Shown here: positions 43,134 through 53,015 of the stretch, piece by piece
Layout of the letters: each line of letters opens with the position of its first letter
Numbering within the stretch: position 1 is the stretch's first letter
Assembly: GCA_050012375.1 (NCBI GenBank)
Contig: JBEKHH010000006.1
Location: forward strand, 62,001-126,000
Direction of reading: 5' to 3'
Length of the DNA stretch: 64,000 nt
Source of the DNA: PALSA-1353 sp050012375
Lineage (GTDB): Bacteria; Planctomycetota; Phycisphaerae; Tepidisphaerales; Tepidisphaeraceae
Program-made: the position numbers and the translations under genes
Notes under the pieces: generated by a model
Told to the model about the DNA's origin: nothing
The model's input: only the letters and a program-made list of their open reading frames with translations
The model's database searches: none

Positions 43134-45125
43134 ATGCCGCGGAGATTCAGAAGGCAGCCGGATGGCGTCGATTCGGACCAGATCGGCCGAACGGGAGGAC
43201 GCCGGCACAAGGAGCGGAGCGTCAACAGCGAACTCGCCCGGCGGCTGCGGGGGTTCAAAGGACGCAGGTCTCGGTTCCGTGGGAGCGGCTCCGCCGGTTC
43301 TTCTGGTCGTGGAATGCGCCAGCGGGTGGTCGTCAAGGCGCACGTCAGCCGGCACAAACCCGGCAAGGCGCGAGGAACGTTGGCGCGCCACCTGTCGTAC
43401 CTGGGGCGGGAAAGCGCCAGCGCCGATGGCAAGCACGGCATCTTCTATGACGCCACGCGGGACGCCGTGGACGCCAAACAAGAGGCTGTCCAGTGGGCGC
43501 AGGACCGGCATCATTTCCGGCTGATCGTCTCCCCGGAGCGTGGCAGCGACATCCCCGACATGACCGCCTATGTGCGCGAAGTGATGCGCCGGGTGGAGCG
43601 GGATCTGGACACCAAGCTCACATGGATCGCCGTCAATCACCACAACACCGACAACCCCCATGCGCACATCCTGCTACGCGGTAGGCAACCAGACGGGGCT
43701 GATCTGGTCATCCCCAGACAATATATATCGTATGGCATCCGCGACCGGGCGTCGGAGGTGGCGACCGAACTGTTGGGGGAACGAAGCCCCCAGGAAGTCC
43801 AAGCAGCCAAGTCCAAGGAGGTCGAAGCCGAGCGGTTTACCTCCCTGGACCGGATGATCGAGCGTCACCTGGAGAATGACCGGATCGACGTCTCGCCCTC
43901 CAAGCATATCGGTTTTGGTCCTGACGATAGGCGGCTAATCGTGGGCCGTTTACAGTTCCTTGAACAGATGGACTTGGCGCACAAGGGGCGGGGAACGACA
44001 TGGGAGGTCGAGGAGAACTTCAAGCAAGCTCTGCGCGACCTGGGCGCGCGCAACGACATCATCGCCCAACTCTACAGCAGCATGGGGAATGAAGCCGGAC
44101 GGGTCGAGCGCATGGTGGCCGGGGCAGAACCTTCGGCGCCGGTAGCCGGGGTCGTGATTGCCAAGGGCAGCACCGACGAACTCGGGGAAGACCGATTCTT
44201 GGTGGTGCGGGACAGCGCCGGTCGGGCGCACTATGGGCGGGTTCGAGACAGCGAAACCTACAGGGATTTGCAGGTCGGGTCGGTGGCCGAACTGGGCGCC
44301 GGGACGCATCGCCGGCGACGGGTTGCGGACCAGATCGCGGCGGTCGCCACCGCGCATGGTGTCTATTCGGCGGCATTGCACGAGGCATATTTGCGCGCCT
44401 CCCAGTCAGACTCAACCGACCGAGAGATCGCATCGGCCGTACGCTCTGCGGCATTCCGGCTGCGGTTTGTTGCTGGCTTCGAAGGGTCGGGCGTGCAAGC
44501 TCTGCCAAACGAGCAATACGCCGTCGATGCCAAGACGTTTGCACAGTTCGGTCAACGGGGAAGCCAGCGCACGGATGTGCGGGTGATCGCCGAACACTCC
44601 CTGACGGAGCAGATTGAAGCCCATGCCGTGACGTGGCTCGACCGCCAGGCGTTCGGAAACTGGCCCGATGCGCGCACCGCTGAGCATCCGGGAGTGCAGG
44701 AAGGTGTCCGGCAACGAAAGGATTGGCTGGTGAGCAATGGTTATGCTCAGCGCTCAGCGGGTGACGATAGCCCAATCGAGTTGCGCCCCGACGCGCTTCG
44801 CCAGCTTGCATCCGAGGAACGGTCGGATTTGGCGGAGAGGCTTGCCCGCAAATACGGCCTACCCATAAATGAACTGCCCCAGGGCGGCACTGTCTCAGGC
44901 GAGTATCACGGCACGGAACACCTCCATTCCGGCAAGCTGGCGGTCGTGGTGGCAGAAGACAGCGTGTATGTCTCGCCCGTCAACAAGACCCCGGATGTTG
45001 GCGCCGGCAGTGAAGTCAATCTGCAGCGCACGTCGGGACGGGACGCAACGGTTGAGCCGGCGGCGCAGCAATCGCTGGACCTCGACGCGGGGCTGTCTCT
45101 AGATGGGCCAGGAGGTGACAGATGA
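43134..45125 (+). CDS. VirD2/TraI-type relaxase (DUF3363)
   Basis: A 663-residue conjugative relaxase that would nick oriT and pilot the strand. The HUH motif is VNHHNTDNPHAHILLRG near residues 167-183. The N-terminus is basic; VVKAHVSRHKPGKARGTLAR and RHLSYLGRE are typical of the DUF3363 relaxases of Tn4371-like ICEs. TTGGAGG upstream supports the ATG at 43134; the in-frame start at 43044 lies among repeats. The stop overlaps the coupling-protein start as ATGA. The C-terminal 250 residues have an accessory helical region. Confidence 0.93.
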   Translation: MPRRFRRQPDGVDSDQIGRTGGRRHKERSVNSELARRLRGFKGRRSRFRGSGSAGSSGRGMRQRVVVKAHVSRHKPGKARGTLARHLSYLGRESASADGKHGIFYDATRDAVDAKQEAVQWAQDRHHFRLIVSPERGSDIPDMTAYVREVMRRVERDLDTKLTWIAVNHHNTDNPHAHILLRGRQPDGADLVIPRQYISYGIRDRASEVATELLGERSPQEVQAAKSKEVEAERFTSLDRMIERHLENDRIDVSPSKHIGFGPDDRRLIVGRLQFLEQMDLAHKGRGTTWEVEENFKQALRDLGARNDIIAQLYSSMGNEAGRVERMVAGAEPSAPVAGVVIAKGSTDELGEDRFLVVRDSAGRAHYGRVRDSETYRDLQVGSVAELGAGTHRRRRVADQIAAVATAHGVYSAALHEAYLRASQSDSTDREIASAVRSAAFRLRFVAGFEGSGVQALPNEQYAVDAKTFAQFGQRGSQRTDVRVIAEHSLTEQIEAHAVTWLDRQAFGNWPDARTAEHPGVQEGVRQRKDWLVSNGYAQRSAGDDSPIELRPDALRQLASEERSDLAERLARKYGLPINELPQGGTVSGEYHGTEHLHSGKLAVVVAEDSVYVSPVNKTPDVGAGSEVNLQRTSGRDATVEPAAQQSLDLDAGLSLDGPGGDR

Positions 45126-46978
45126 TCGCTCGACGGCTCATTCTCGTTTACTCGCTTGTGCTTCTGGCCGGCCTCATTGCTGCCAGCCAGTGGGTCGCCT
45201 ACCGGCTGGATTACCATCCCGCCCTGGGCGGAATGCGCATCGGCAATCACTTGATCTACCCGCCCTGGGCGATCTTTATCTGGGCGCGCCAGTTCGGCCC
45301 GGACATCCCCAACACGCTCAACGAAGGTTACGCCTTCATCGGGGGTGCATTCGTCTTGGCCACCCTCGCGCTGGTCGCGGCGCGTCAGTTGCGCCGCCAC
45401 ATCCCCGTTCGGGAGATCGGTAAGGATCGTTGGGCCAGCAAGCGCGACATGAAACGGGCAGGCTTATTGACCGGCAATGGGACCGTCCTGGGACAGGCCT
45501 TCGGCAGGTATCTCACCTACGACGGCCCGGAACACCAGCTTGTCTCGGGCGCCAGCCGGTCCGGCAAAGGAGTTGGCCACGTCATCCCGACGCTGCTCAA
45601 TTGGAATGGCAGCATATTGGCCTATGACGTGAAGAACGAATTGTGGGATGTCACCGCAGGCCTGCGCTCCAAGCGCGGCTACTGCCTCTTCTTCAATCCA
45701 ACGCGACCCGACAGCGCCCGTTTCAATCCGCTCTTTGAGATCCGCAAGGGAGACAACGAGGTTCGGGATACCCAGAACATCGTGGAAATGCTGGTCAACC
45801 CGACCGGCGCCAAGCACACGATGGACATTTGGGACCAGCAGGCTTGTCAGTTCCTGGTGGCGCTGATCCTGCACGTCCTGTACGCCGAGCCGGGCCCCTA
45901 CAAGAATCTGGCGACCGTGCGGGCGCGGTTGCTGGATTTCAAGCGAACGGTCCAGGCCATGGTTACCACGCCGCACCGCTTCAATCCGCAAACCGGAGTC
46001 CCCGAAGTTCACCCGGAAGTGGCCCTGGTCGCCAATGAGCTGCGCCGCCAGCCGGCGAAGTTTCAGTCCAGTGTGTGCGGCACGGCAGCCGGGTATTTGA
46101 CGCTTTGGGGAGACAACATCATCGCCCGCAACACGGCTACCAGTGACTTTCGGCTCAGCGACCTGGTCTGCGCGGATCGCCCGATGACACTCTATCTGCA
46201 GCCACCGCCGTCGGACGCCCCACGCTTACGTCCCTTGGTGCGGCTCGTGATTAACCAGGCGTGCCGGGCGCTCATGGAGTATCTGGACCGGGACAATTCA
46301 GGGCGTCCCAAGAACCACCGACTGCTGCTGTCGTTGGACGAGTTCCCGACGCTCGGACGGCTGGATTTCTTCACAATGAATCTTCGGCAAATGGCTGGAT
46401 ACGGAATCAAGGCGCACCTGATCGTTCAATCCTTCAATGACATCATCGAGCAGTATGGGATGAACAACACGATCCTCGACAACTGCCACATACTGGCGAC
46501 GTTCGCCGCGGCCGATACTGTCACCTGCCAGCGAATCAGCCAGATGGTCGGCACTGTGACTGAATACCGCGAGAGTTATTCCGAGCCGGGGCGGAATCTT
46601 GGTGCCAGGACTATCAGCCATAGCGAGCACGTCCGACCGCTCTTGTCGCCGGGTGACATTCGGGAACTGCCGGTGGACGACCAGCTCCTCTTCGTCACTG
46701 GGTACAAGCCGATGCGCGTGAAGAAGGTGCGCTACTACAACGAGGCCACATTTATGAAACGCGTTCTGCCAGCGCCGGACCAATCGCTGTACCTGAACGT
46801 GCCGACCAAATTCAAGATTGATTGGTTGCGCGAGCGGGCCAAGGGACCGGAGTTGCCGATGCCCGCGCCGAGCAACGATGAACTGCTATTCAACGGACGT
46901 CCACCATCCGACTCCGACGACGATCTGGAAGAAGAAGCTCCTGACCAGGGCCCTCCCCCTAAGATTGAATTCCAGTGA
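45122..46978 (+). CDS. traG: TraG/VirD4-type coupling protein
   Basis: A 618-residue hexameric ATPase that hands the relaxase-DNA complex to the secretion channel. Two N-terminal transmembrane helices (about residues 5-22 and 71-88) are followed by Walker A SGASRSGKGVG (142-152) and Walker B LLLSLDEFPTLGRL. IVQSFNDIIEQYGMNNTILD and YYNEATFMKRVLPAP are family-typical. It overlaps the relaxase gene by four bases and the CopG gene by four bases, so the block is one operon. Confidence 0.95.
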   Translation: MIARRLILVYSLVLLAGLIAASQWVAYRLDYHPALGGMRIGNHLIYPPWAIFIWARQFGPDIPNTLNEGYAFIGGAFVLATLALVAARQLRRHIPVREIGKDRWASKRDMKRAGLLTGNGTVLGQAFGRYLTYDGPEHQLVSGASRSGKGVGHVIPTLLNWNGSILAYDVKNELWDVTAGLRSKRGYCLFFNPTRPDSARFNPLFEIRKGDNEVRDTQNIVEMLVNPTGAKHTMDIWDQQACQFLVALILHVLYAEPGPYKNLATVRARLLDFKRTVQAMVTTPHRFNPQTGVPEVHPEVALVANELRRQPAKFQSSVCGTAAGYLTLWGDNIIARNTATSDFRLSDLVCADRPMTLYLQPPPSDAPRLRPLVRLVINQACRALMEYLDRDNSGRPKNHRLLLSLDEFPTLGRLDFFTMNLRQMAGYGIKAHLIVQSFNDIIEQYGMNNTILDNCHILATFAAADTVTCQRISQMVGTVTEYRESYSEPGRNLGARTISHSEHVRPLLSPGDIRELPVDDQLLFVTGYKPMRVKKVRYYNEATFMKRVLPAPDQSLYLNVPTKFKIDWLRERAKGPELPMPAPSNDELLFNGRPPSDSDDDLEEEAPDQGPPPKIEFQ

Positions 46979-47583
46979 AAGGACGCCGCATCCAAATCTC
47001 GGTGTTTCTGGAGCCGGAGGTGCTTCAAGCCGCCCGGCAACTTGCCACGGACATGAAAGTATCCACGTCGGCGGCGGTGGCCCAAGCGGCAAAGGAATCG
47101 TTGTTATCCGCCTACCACAGCGAGCGCGAGCAGGAAATCCTTAAGGCCGTGGAACGGAACTTCCACGCTCTCCGCCGGCTGGATCAGAGCTTGGCGATGG
47201 AGATTCAAGTGCTCAAGGAAATGGTCGGACTGGGGATGCGCTCGTTTTACAACCACATCGCACCAATTCCCGGAACGGGAAAGGCGGCGGCATTGCTCAG
47301 CGGCAAGCAGCGTTTTCACGGATACCTGGACATGCTTGCAAAGAATCTCCGAAAAGGTGATTCGATCCTCAGCGATGTGCCGTTGCCGGAGTTCGACGCT
47401 CCAAATGAATCAAAGGCGCAGCGGTCGGATGGCGCTTCCGCAAAAGACGCGGAACTTGCCAATCACATCCAAAGGGAGCCCTCCGGTCCGGCCGCTGACC
47501 GAGGATCAGCGCAACCGGCACAGAGCGACGGCGCAAAACACCGGCAGAACTGGGAATTGTTCGAGCCAAGCGAAGGTGCGTAA
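46975..47583 (+). CDS. CopG/RHH-like protein of the trb operon
   Basis: A 202-residue protein that starts with a ribbon-helix-helix type segment, RIQISVFLEPEVLQAARQLA with MKVSTSAAVAQAAKESLL, then a long helical region and a polar Ala/Ser-rich tail. Proteins of this kind stand between traG and trbB in Tn4371-like ICEs. The first strand may bind DNA and control the trb genes. It starts with GTG overlapping traG. Confidence 0.75.
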   Translation: MKGRRIQISVFLEPEVLQAARQLATDMKVSTSAAVAQAAKESLLSAYHSEREQEILKAVERNFHALRRLDQSLAMEIQVLKEMVGLGMRSFYNHIAPIPGTGKAAALLSGKQRFHGYLDMLAKNLRKGDSILSDVPLPEFDAPNESKAQRSDGASAKDAELANHIQREPSGPAADRGSAQPAQSDGAKHRQNWELFEPSEGA

Positions 47584-47604
47584 CTAGAAAAGAGGAACTC
47601 AATT

Positions 47605-48573
47605 ATGGCTTCAAATGCAAATTCCGTTCACCACCGCCAACAGGAAAGCCTCTACCACGCGCTCGGACCGTTGATCGCCGATGCGCTGGCCCAAGCAGAT
47701 GTCGTGGAGATCATGGCCAATCCGGACGGAAGTCTATGGGTGGATCGAGCCGGCGTCGGACGCCAGAAGGTGGGCAAAATTGAGCAGTCGGCCGCAGAGA
47801 CGACGATCCGACTGCTGGCGAGCCACATGGGGGAGACAGTCACACCGGATCGGCCGGCCGTCGCTGGCGTTCTGCCCCGGAGTGGCGAACGCTTTCAAGG
47901 ACTATTGCCTCCGTTGGCCGAGCGGCCTGTGTTCACCATCCGCAAGCGGGCGTCGATCGTTTTTACGCTCGACGAATATGTGGCCAAGGGAATTCTGCCG
48001 GCCGCTGGCGCCGAAGTAATTCGCCGTGCGGTCATTGAGCGGAAGAACATTCTGGTTGCCGGCGGGACCGGATCCGGCAAAACCACGATGGTCAACGCGA
48101 TCCTAGCCGAGCCGGCATTCAGCGACGATCGCCTTGTCATTATCGAGGACACCAAGGAACTTCAATGCCCGGCGGAGGACAAGGTGGAACTGCTGACAAA
48201 GAACACCGAGCCGCGGGTAACGATGACCGACTTACTCCGAATGACACTGCGGCTGCGTCCGGACCGGATAATCATCGGAGAAGTTCGCGGTCCCGAAGCA
48301 CTGGCAATGCTCAAGGCATGGAACACTGGCCATCCAGGTGGTGTAGCGACGATTCACGCGAATTCCGCTGCGGATGCGCTTCGGCGTATTGAAGATTTGG
48401 TGGGAGAGGCATCGCAGATCATTCCGAAGCGGTCCATCGCGTCCGCCGTAAATCTGCTTGTGTTCATTGAGCGGACGAACGCGCGACCGGGCCGAACTGT
48501 CCGTAGCATTGTTGAGGTCAAGGGATTCGACAATAGCGACTACGTGCTCCACGATGTGAAGAGTGACACCTGA
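47605..48573 (+). CDS. trbB: TrbB, VirB11-type traffic ATPase
   Basis: A 322-residue cytoplasmic ATPase driving pilus assembly. Walker A AGGTGSGKTTMVNAIL is near residues 151-166; the Asp box is LVIIEDTKELQC, the His box TIHANSAADALRRIEDLVGE and Walker B RIIIGEVRGPEAL. In other Trb systems trbC, D and E follow at once. Here the frame ends and cargo genes on the opposite strand follow, with the rest of the trb genes about 5 kb further on in reverse orientation. Confidence 0.95.
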   Translation: MASNANSVHHRQQESLYHALGPLIADALAQADVVEIMANPDGSLWVDRAGVGRQKVGKIEQSAAETTIRLLASHMGETVTPDRPAVAGVLPRSGERFQGLLPPLAERPVFTIRKRASIVFTLDEYVAKGILPAAGAEVIRRAVIERKNILVAGGTGSGKTTMVNAILAEPAFSDDRLVIIEDTKELQCPAEDKVELLTKNTEPRVTMTDLLRMTLRLRPDRIIIGEVRGPEALAMLKAWNTGHPGGVATIHANSAADALRRIEDLVGEASQIIPKRSIASAVNLLVFIERTNARPGRTVRSIVEVKGFDNSDYVLHDVKSDT

Positions 48574-48748
48574 AACCTGACGAGCATCTTTCAGTTCGCG
48601 GCGCCTTCGGCAATCCTTCGCTTAATTGCGGTCGATTGGTATCCCCTAAGCTAGGAAACAGCGCCGGATGGGATCAAAGGATCGCTCGCCGATCGGTTGA
48701 AGAGAAATAGTCAACGAAAGCGCTGGACCCGCTACTTCCTCCGAGACC

Positions 48749-49771
48749 TCAGAACGGGATGTCATCGGTAACTTCGCTGGGATTGGGCGCTGGAGGCGCG
48801 CCAAAAGTGGAATAGATTGAATCACGCACACCATCCGCACCTGTGACATGCGGATTATCGACACATGCTCGCCACAAGGTAGCCCATTCTTCTTCCGTGA
48901 TGTCTTTGATGCTCACCAGAAGTTGGCAAAGCGCCGTCGCCATTTCACCGGATGACGCATCGGCAAACGCATTGATTGCGGCTCGTCGCATTTCGCCGTG
49001 GGTCTGTCGATTGTCAAGTAACGCTTTCGCTATCCGCGCAGCAAGCTTCTTTGGCTCTTCGAACTTGCCGGGAACGCCTTGAATCTTTCCCACAAGTCCA
49101 TACGGATCAACCCCCAATCGGAGTGGCACCACCAGAACACCACGGCCTAGAGCCCAACCCATTTCTTGATCCGTCCATTTGCTGGAGTGAAAGTCAGGCG
49201 TGAGGAGAGCAGCGAGCGCGTGCATTGACTGAAGACCCAATTCTATTTCGTCTTGCCATTCAAGGCTCGGTTCGATGTCTTCGTGTGCTACAAAGGCATG
49301 AACCCCGCATAGCCACAGAGCATCTTTGAGCGATGTGGCCATGACTTTATGACTCGAAACATGGCTCACAAATAATCGAAACCGCCCAGCGCTCCAGAGA
49401 CGGCGAACCTCAAGCTCGGACGGAGCTATTCGCTGGCCGTGCGGCGAAGCTCCTGGTGCAATGGGCGAGATAGTAACCTCATCGAGATGATCGTTGGGAT
49501 ATTGGCGATCGAAATGGCTCAGCTTCGCACCAACTTCCTTCTCGATGCTCGAAAGGTGTGGTTCAATAGAAGCAAAGATGTGCACTGGAACTTCCAAACG
49601 CAGCGCCCACGTATAGGTTCCGCCATTCCAGTTGTCGAAGTTAGTCTCGTCGAAATAGGCATGTGCGCTTTCGAGCAGATCGACGATTTCCCGCCGGTCT
49701 TGATGCCGGAACAGTTCCACAAGCGTTGCGACAACTTCGCCAATAGGCTTTGGAAATGTAGATTCACGCAT
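48749..49771 (-). CDS. TIR-domain protein with N-terminal sensor-like region
   Basis: A 340-residue protein. Residues 1-125 form a globular region with no known motif; residues 131-225 form a TIR domain: FRLFVSHVSSHKVMATSLKD, AFVAHEDIEPSLEWQDEIEL and WTDQEMGWALGRGV, with Glu203 as likely catalytic residue. Bacterial TIR proteins of this type hydrolyse NAD or make a signal molecule on infection. It lies on the minus strand between trbB and a UvrD-type helicase gene, as cargo inserted into the trb region. A single-gene or two-gene defence role is inferred. Confidence 0.82.
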   Translation of the reverse strand: MRESTFPKPIGEVVATLVELFRHQDRREIVDLLESAHAYFDETNFDNWNGGTYTWALRLEVPVHIFASIEPHLSSIEKEVGAKLSHFDRQYPNDHLDEVTISPIAPGASPHGQRIAPSELEVRRLWSAGRFRLFVSHVSSHKVMATSLKDALWLCGVHAFVAHEDIEPSLEWQDEIELGLQSMHALAALLTPDFHSSKWTDQEMGWALGRGVLVVPLRLGVDPYGLVGKIQGVPGKFEEPKKLAARIAKALLDNRQTHGEMRRAAINAFADASSGEMATALCQLLVSIKDITEEEWATLWRACVDNPHVTGADGVRDSIYSTFGAPPAPNPSEVTDDIPF

Positions 49772-49977
49772 AACAGTCCACTTCCTTTCTCACGTACCGA
49801 CTGCGCCTCAAAATGAATTGAACCACACTAGCCCTGGCATTTGCTTCGGCTTACGCGCGCGATCGAGGCATTTCACGTTATGCGGGCACCATTTATACAT
49901 CGGCCTCGTACCGGTGTATTTGGGGACCGGTCATCCTTACCTCCGTTTGGCGTCAGAACCATGAAAGTCCCATCGTT

Positions 49978-51909
49978 CTAATGGTACGCAGCGGCTGCCC
50001 AGTCGGTCCCCATAACCGCAGCCGGCTGCTCCGGACCTAGTTCGTGAACGAATTGGCTCGAAATCGTCCCGCCGTTGCGTCTAGTCTTCGCAGTAATCTT
50101 GTAAGATACGTCGCGATCAACGTGAGCAACACTCGATAGCACAAGTCGGTCGGTGCAGCGCGTGATCGCGACGTAGAACAAGCGCCGCTGCTCCCGCATC
50201 AACTCTGCGCGTATCGCCGGCGGCTCATCAGGATCAACGAACGGAATGACGCCTTCCATGCACCCGGCGATAATAACAGACTTGCACGTAAGCCCCTTCG
50301 ATTTGTGCAGGCTCATAACACGAACAAAGTCACCGCTCTCCGGCATCTCCGGTTGGGTGATTCCGGTCGTCACCCTGTCTTTAAGCTCAGCGAGATCATT
50401 CGTGGCCGCTGCAGCGAGTATCGCCGGCTCGCGCAGGCCGGCAGCCCACTCCTGACCATCCGGAAAGAGCACGTCGACAATCTCTTCGATCGACAGGCCA
50501 TTTAGCGCCGCCAAGCGCGCTTTGAGTTCATTATATCGTTCCGCAAGCTGGTTTGTGCGGGCTATCACGAGCGTCCCGGCGCATAGTCGCTCAAGCGCGG
50601 CGCGGGGTAATTCGCCACCGATCTGACAATGCTCTCGTAGAATCTGATATTGACCACTTCGCCACGTTGGACTTCCGGCCCCAAGCCACCAGCGGAGCGA
50701 GACACGATCATCAGGAGCGGCGGCCAGCGTCAGGAGGGTGAAGGCTTCCTGCGCCCGATCATCGAGAAGCGCCGCTTCGTGATAGAAACTATGTACGTTG
50801 ACGCCTTCGGCCCGGAGCGCATCTCGAATACCGTAGCCAATGAGACGCCGCGGCGACAGAACCATGATGTCATCGGGCGCGTGACCGTCGTCGATCAACG
50901 AGCGAATGAAACGCGCCAACCCGGCAGCCTCCTGCGCGAGAGAGGCCCACTGAACGATGTGAACATCACCGACTGGATTGCCTGGCCGGGGATTCAACCG
51001 CGGAGGTGTGCCTGGTGGATGGTTATGCCGAATCAATTGATCTGCGAGCCGAACAACAAGCTGCGGACAACGCCGACATTCATCAAGCGTTTCGTCGTGC
51101 GTGCCTGGGCGCGTGGCGTGGAACTGAACTATCCCCTCAGGGTTTGCGTGACGGAACCTATAGATGGATTGATCAACATCGCCGACGACAGCTAGATTCC
51201 CATTCCGCGCGAGCAAATCCAGCAGCACTTGCTCGGCTTTGTTGAGGTCCTGATACTCATCGACAACGACGTGATCGTATCCGTTGAGCACAGCGCGTCC
51301 AGGGTTTCCGCGGAGATAGCGCAACGCTTCGGGAACAAGCTCACCAATCAAGATGGCCTCATGAAACGTCAGCCAGTGCACCAGTCGTGCCTGAAATGCC
51401 TGATCAACCGCGTTAAGCGCCCAGCCAGGTTCGTCGGCTTGGAGCCGAGCCCACGCGGCCTCAAAGGCGAGAATACGCTTTGTGCATTCTCTCCTGCCAC
51501 CGAATGCGCCGGCATCGCAAATGTCTTGAATCATCGGCTCGGCCTCGAACCGGAGGCAACCGTAGCTTGAAAAGGTGACGAGCGGTCGCGGCACCCGACC
51601 AACGAAGTCGAATACATCGTCCTTTCCCAGCAAACTAAAGCAGAAGCTGTGAAGCGTGCCACAGCGAATGTCTGCGCATCCGGCTATGCCGAGATTATGT
51701 AAATCCTCCAGGAGACTACCCGCGGCGTTCCGAGTAAAAGTGACAGCGAGGATGCGACTCGCCTCGCACCCCTCTTCAAGTAGTCGAGCTACGCGACGCT
51801 TCATCGCGAATGACTTGCCGGTGCCCGGCCCTGCCATCACGCGGAGCGGATTGTGCGCGCACCGCGCGATCTCCAATGCTGTTCCGAGTAAGCCGTCGTT
51901 CCAAGCCAT
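49978..51909 (-). CDS. UvrD/Rep-family superfamily 1 helicase
   Basis: A 643-residue helicase with the full motif set: Walker A VMAGPGTGKSFAMKRR, motif Ia ILAVTFTRNAAGSLL, motif II VVVDEYQDLNKAE, motif III GDVDQSIYRFRHA, motif V VMSLHKSKGLT and motif VI LFYVAITRCTDRL. It lacks a nuclease domain. It is about 200 bp upstream of the TIR gene on the same strand. UvrD-like helicases occur in defence loci such as Gabija, but no GajA-type OLD nuclease is beside it. Host-type DNA repair cannot be excluded. Confidence 0.9.
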   Translation of the reverse strand: MAWNDGLLGTALEIARCAHNPLRVMAGPGTGKSFAMKRRVARLLEEGCEASRILAVTFTRNAAGSLLEDLHNLGIAGCADIRCGTLHSFCFSLLGKDDVFDFVGRVPRPLVTFSSYGCLRFEAEPMIQDICDAGAFGGRRECTKRILAFEAAWARLQADEPGWALNAVDQAFQARLVHWLTFHEAILIGELVPEALRYLRGNPGRAVLNGYDHVVVDEYQDLNKAEQVLLDLLARNGNLAVVGDVDQSIYRFRHANPEGIVQFHATRPGTHDETLDECRRCPQLVVRLADQLIRHNHPPGTPPRLNPRPGNPVGDVHIVQWASLAQEAAGLARFIRSLIDDGHAPDDIMVLSPRRLIGYGIRDALRAEGVNVHSFYHEAALLDDRAQEAFTLLTLAAAPDDRVSLRWWLGAGSPTWRSGQYQILREHCQIGGELPRAALERLCAGTLVIARTNQLAERYNELKARLAALNGLSIEEIVDVLFPDGQEWAAGLREPAILAAAATNDLAELKDRVTTGITQPEMPESGDFVRVMSLHKSKGLTCKSVIIAGCMEGVIPFVDPDEPPAIRAELMREQRRLFYVAITRCTDRLVLSSVAHVDRDVSYKITAKTRRNGGTISSQFVHELGPEQPAAVMGTDWAAAAYH

Positions 51910-52394
51910 CCGAACCTCCCTGGGAGAAGTGACGAGAGGGACGCGATGAGGTTAGTTAACTCGCCGTGCTAATCAACAGCTTGCACCACGTCCCGTGGAC
52001 AACCCGGGCCCGAAATGGGCCGGATTCGAGCAGCGAAAACAGCTATAAACTCGCGTCTTACGGACCGTTGAGTCAAGCGGAGTTGCGCCCGTCGGACTCT
52101 TTCGTAGCTTGCTGTTTCGAAATCGCGGTTGTGCCCTCGGCGGCGCGAAAGACATGGGTGCCGAGAGAGTGTGGCGGCCAACTTGTTTGATTTGTGATGC
52201 AGGCGGGTCCGCGAGCAATTCAGCTTCGAGCTCAAAAGGGCGATGCCCCTTCGGCATGTGCCCTTTGGAATCGCTGGTGGAACCTCTTTACGCGGATGGG
52301 CTTGGCACTGGACGCCAAGAGGTTGACCGCCAAAATGCGGACACCCGGCTGCATCGAGTCGGGCACGTAGAAATTCGCGTTCGACCTCGATGTA
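51910..52394. other. 485-bp gap without gene
   Basis: No open frame here has protein character on either strand. Short GC dyads such as GGGCGATGCCCC (52237) and the AT-rich ends suggest regulatory rather than coding sequence. It is where the UvrD-like gene and the next gene must be controlled. Confidence 0.45.
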
Positions 52395-52691
52395 TTAAAC
52401 CGAATTCGGTGTATCTTCGTGCCTTCGCACTTGGTAGATGTACGTATGAATCTCGTTGGCAACTTTCGCCACGACCAGGAGGTCATCCACGCCAAAGGTC
52501 GTGGTGTTTCGCCAACGCTCGCCATCTTTATAACAACGGCTAAACGTCACGTTGTACATGGGGCGGCTGGTATTGCCGCTATCCACGACGTTGCGCCAAA
52601 TCGCGGCGCGAATAGCACCATATCTGATCGTATGAACTGGGCGTTTCGCTGCTTTTTCCGATTTATTCTGAGCCATTGTTGGCTGGGTCAC
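52395..52691 (-). CDS. Small conserved ICE protein, paralogue of 34553-34819
   Basis: A 98-residue protein whose core (IRAAIWRNVV, YNVTFSRCYKDGERW, TTTFGVDDLLVVAKVAN) is related to the protein encoded at 34553. It starts with GTG; GGAGG lies about six bases before it, which decides this start over the internal ATG at 52676. It points the same way as the trb block downstream of it in coordinates and may be its last member. Confidence 0.72.
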   Translation of the reverse strand: MTQPTMAQNKSEKAAKRPVHTIRYGAIRAAIWRNVVDSGNTSRPMYNVTFSRCYKDGERWRNTTTFGVDDLLVVAKVANEIHTYIYQVRRHEDTPNSV

Positions 52692-52721
52692 AGTACACCT
52701 CCGGTAATTTTGAGATAGATA

Positions 52722-53015
52722 TCAGGTCAGGGCCGCCGCTAGGGCGTCAAGTTCTTCTGATGAGACACACGCAAGGCGTTCGCAAACCGGCACGAATTCA
52801 GTGATGCCGAATTGCTTGAGGAATCCGATACGTGGCTCGCGCGCCAAACCCCGTTCAGTCGCAATCCGCACGGCTTCGTCGTAGGTAGGCAATGCGGGTG
52901 CGATCGCGTCATGGTGTCGGATATCAGCCAGTCCTGTGAGGATCGTGACCACTTGAATCGTGGTTGGTGAAGATTGCCGCTTGAGAACAGCAAAAGTTGC
53001 GGTCGCGGCCATCAT
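52722..53015 (-). CDS. Hypothetical protein at the end of the trb operon
   Basis: A 97-residue protein. It overlaps the DUF2274 gene as ATGA, indicating cotranslation. The part QVVTILTGLADIRHHDAIAP and the C-terminal VSSEELDALAAALT look like a small alpha/beta domain. I do not recognise a family. Confidence 0.6.
   Translation of the reverse strand: MMAATATFAVLKRQSSPTTIQVVTILTGLADIRHHDAIAPALPTYDEAVRIATERGLAREPRIGFLKQFGITEFVPVCERLACVSSEELDALAAALT

Noticed and set aside
23386..49771. Thoeris system from SIR2 and TIR genes
   Set aside because: The SIR2-like and TIR genes are about 25 kb apart and belong to different gene sets.
48749..51909. Gabija system
   Set aside because: The UvrD-like helicase has no GajA-type ATPase-nuclease next to it.
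51910..52394. Short minus-strand open frames near the end of the UvrD-like gene's upstream region
   Set aside because: No ribosome binding sites, no conserved pattern, and overlapping frames of similar length on both strands.
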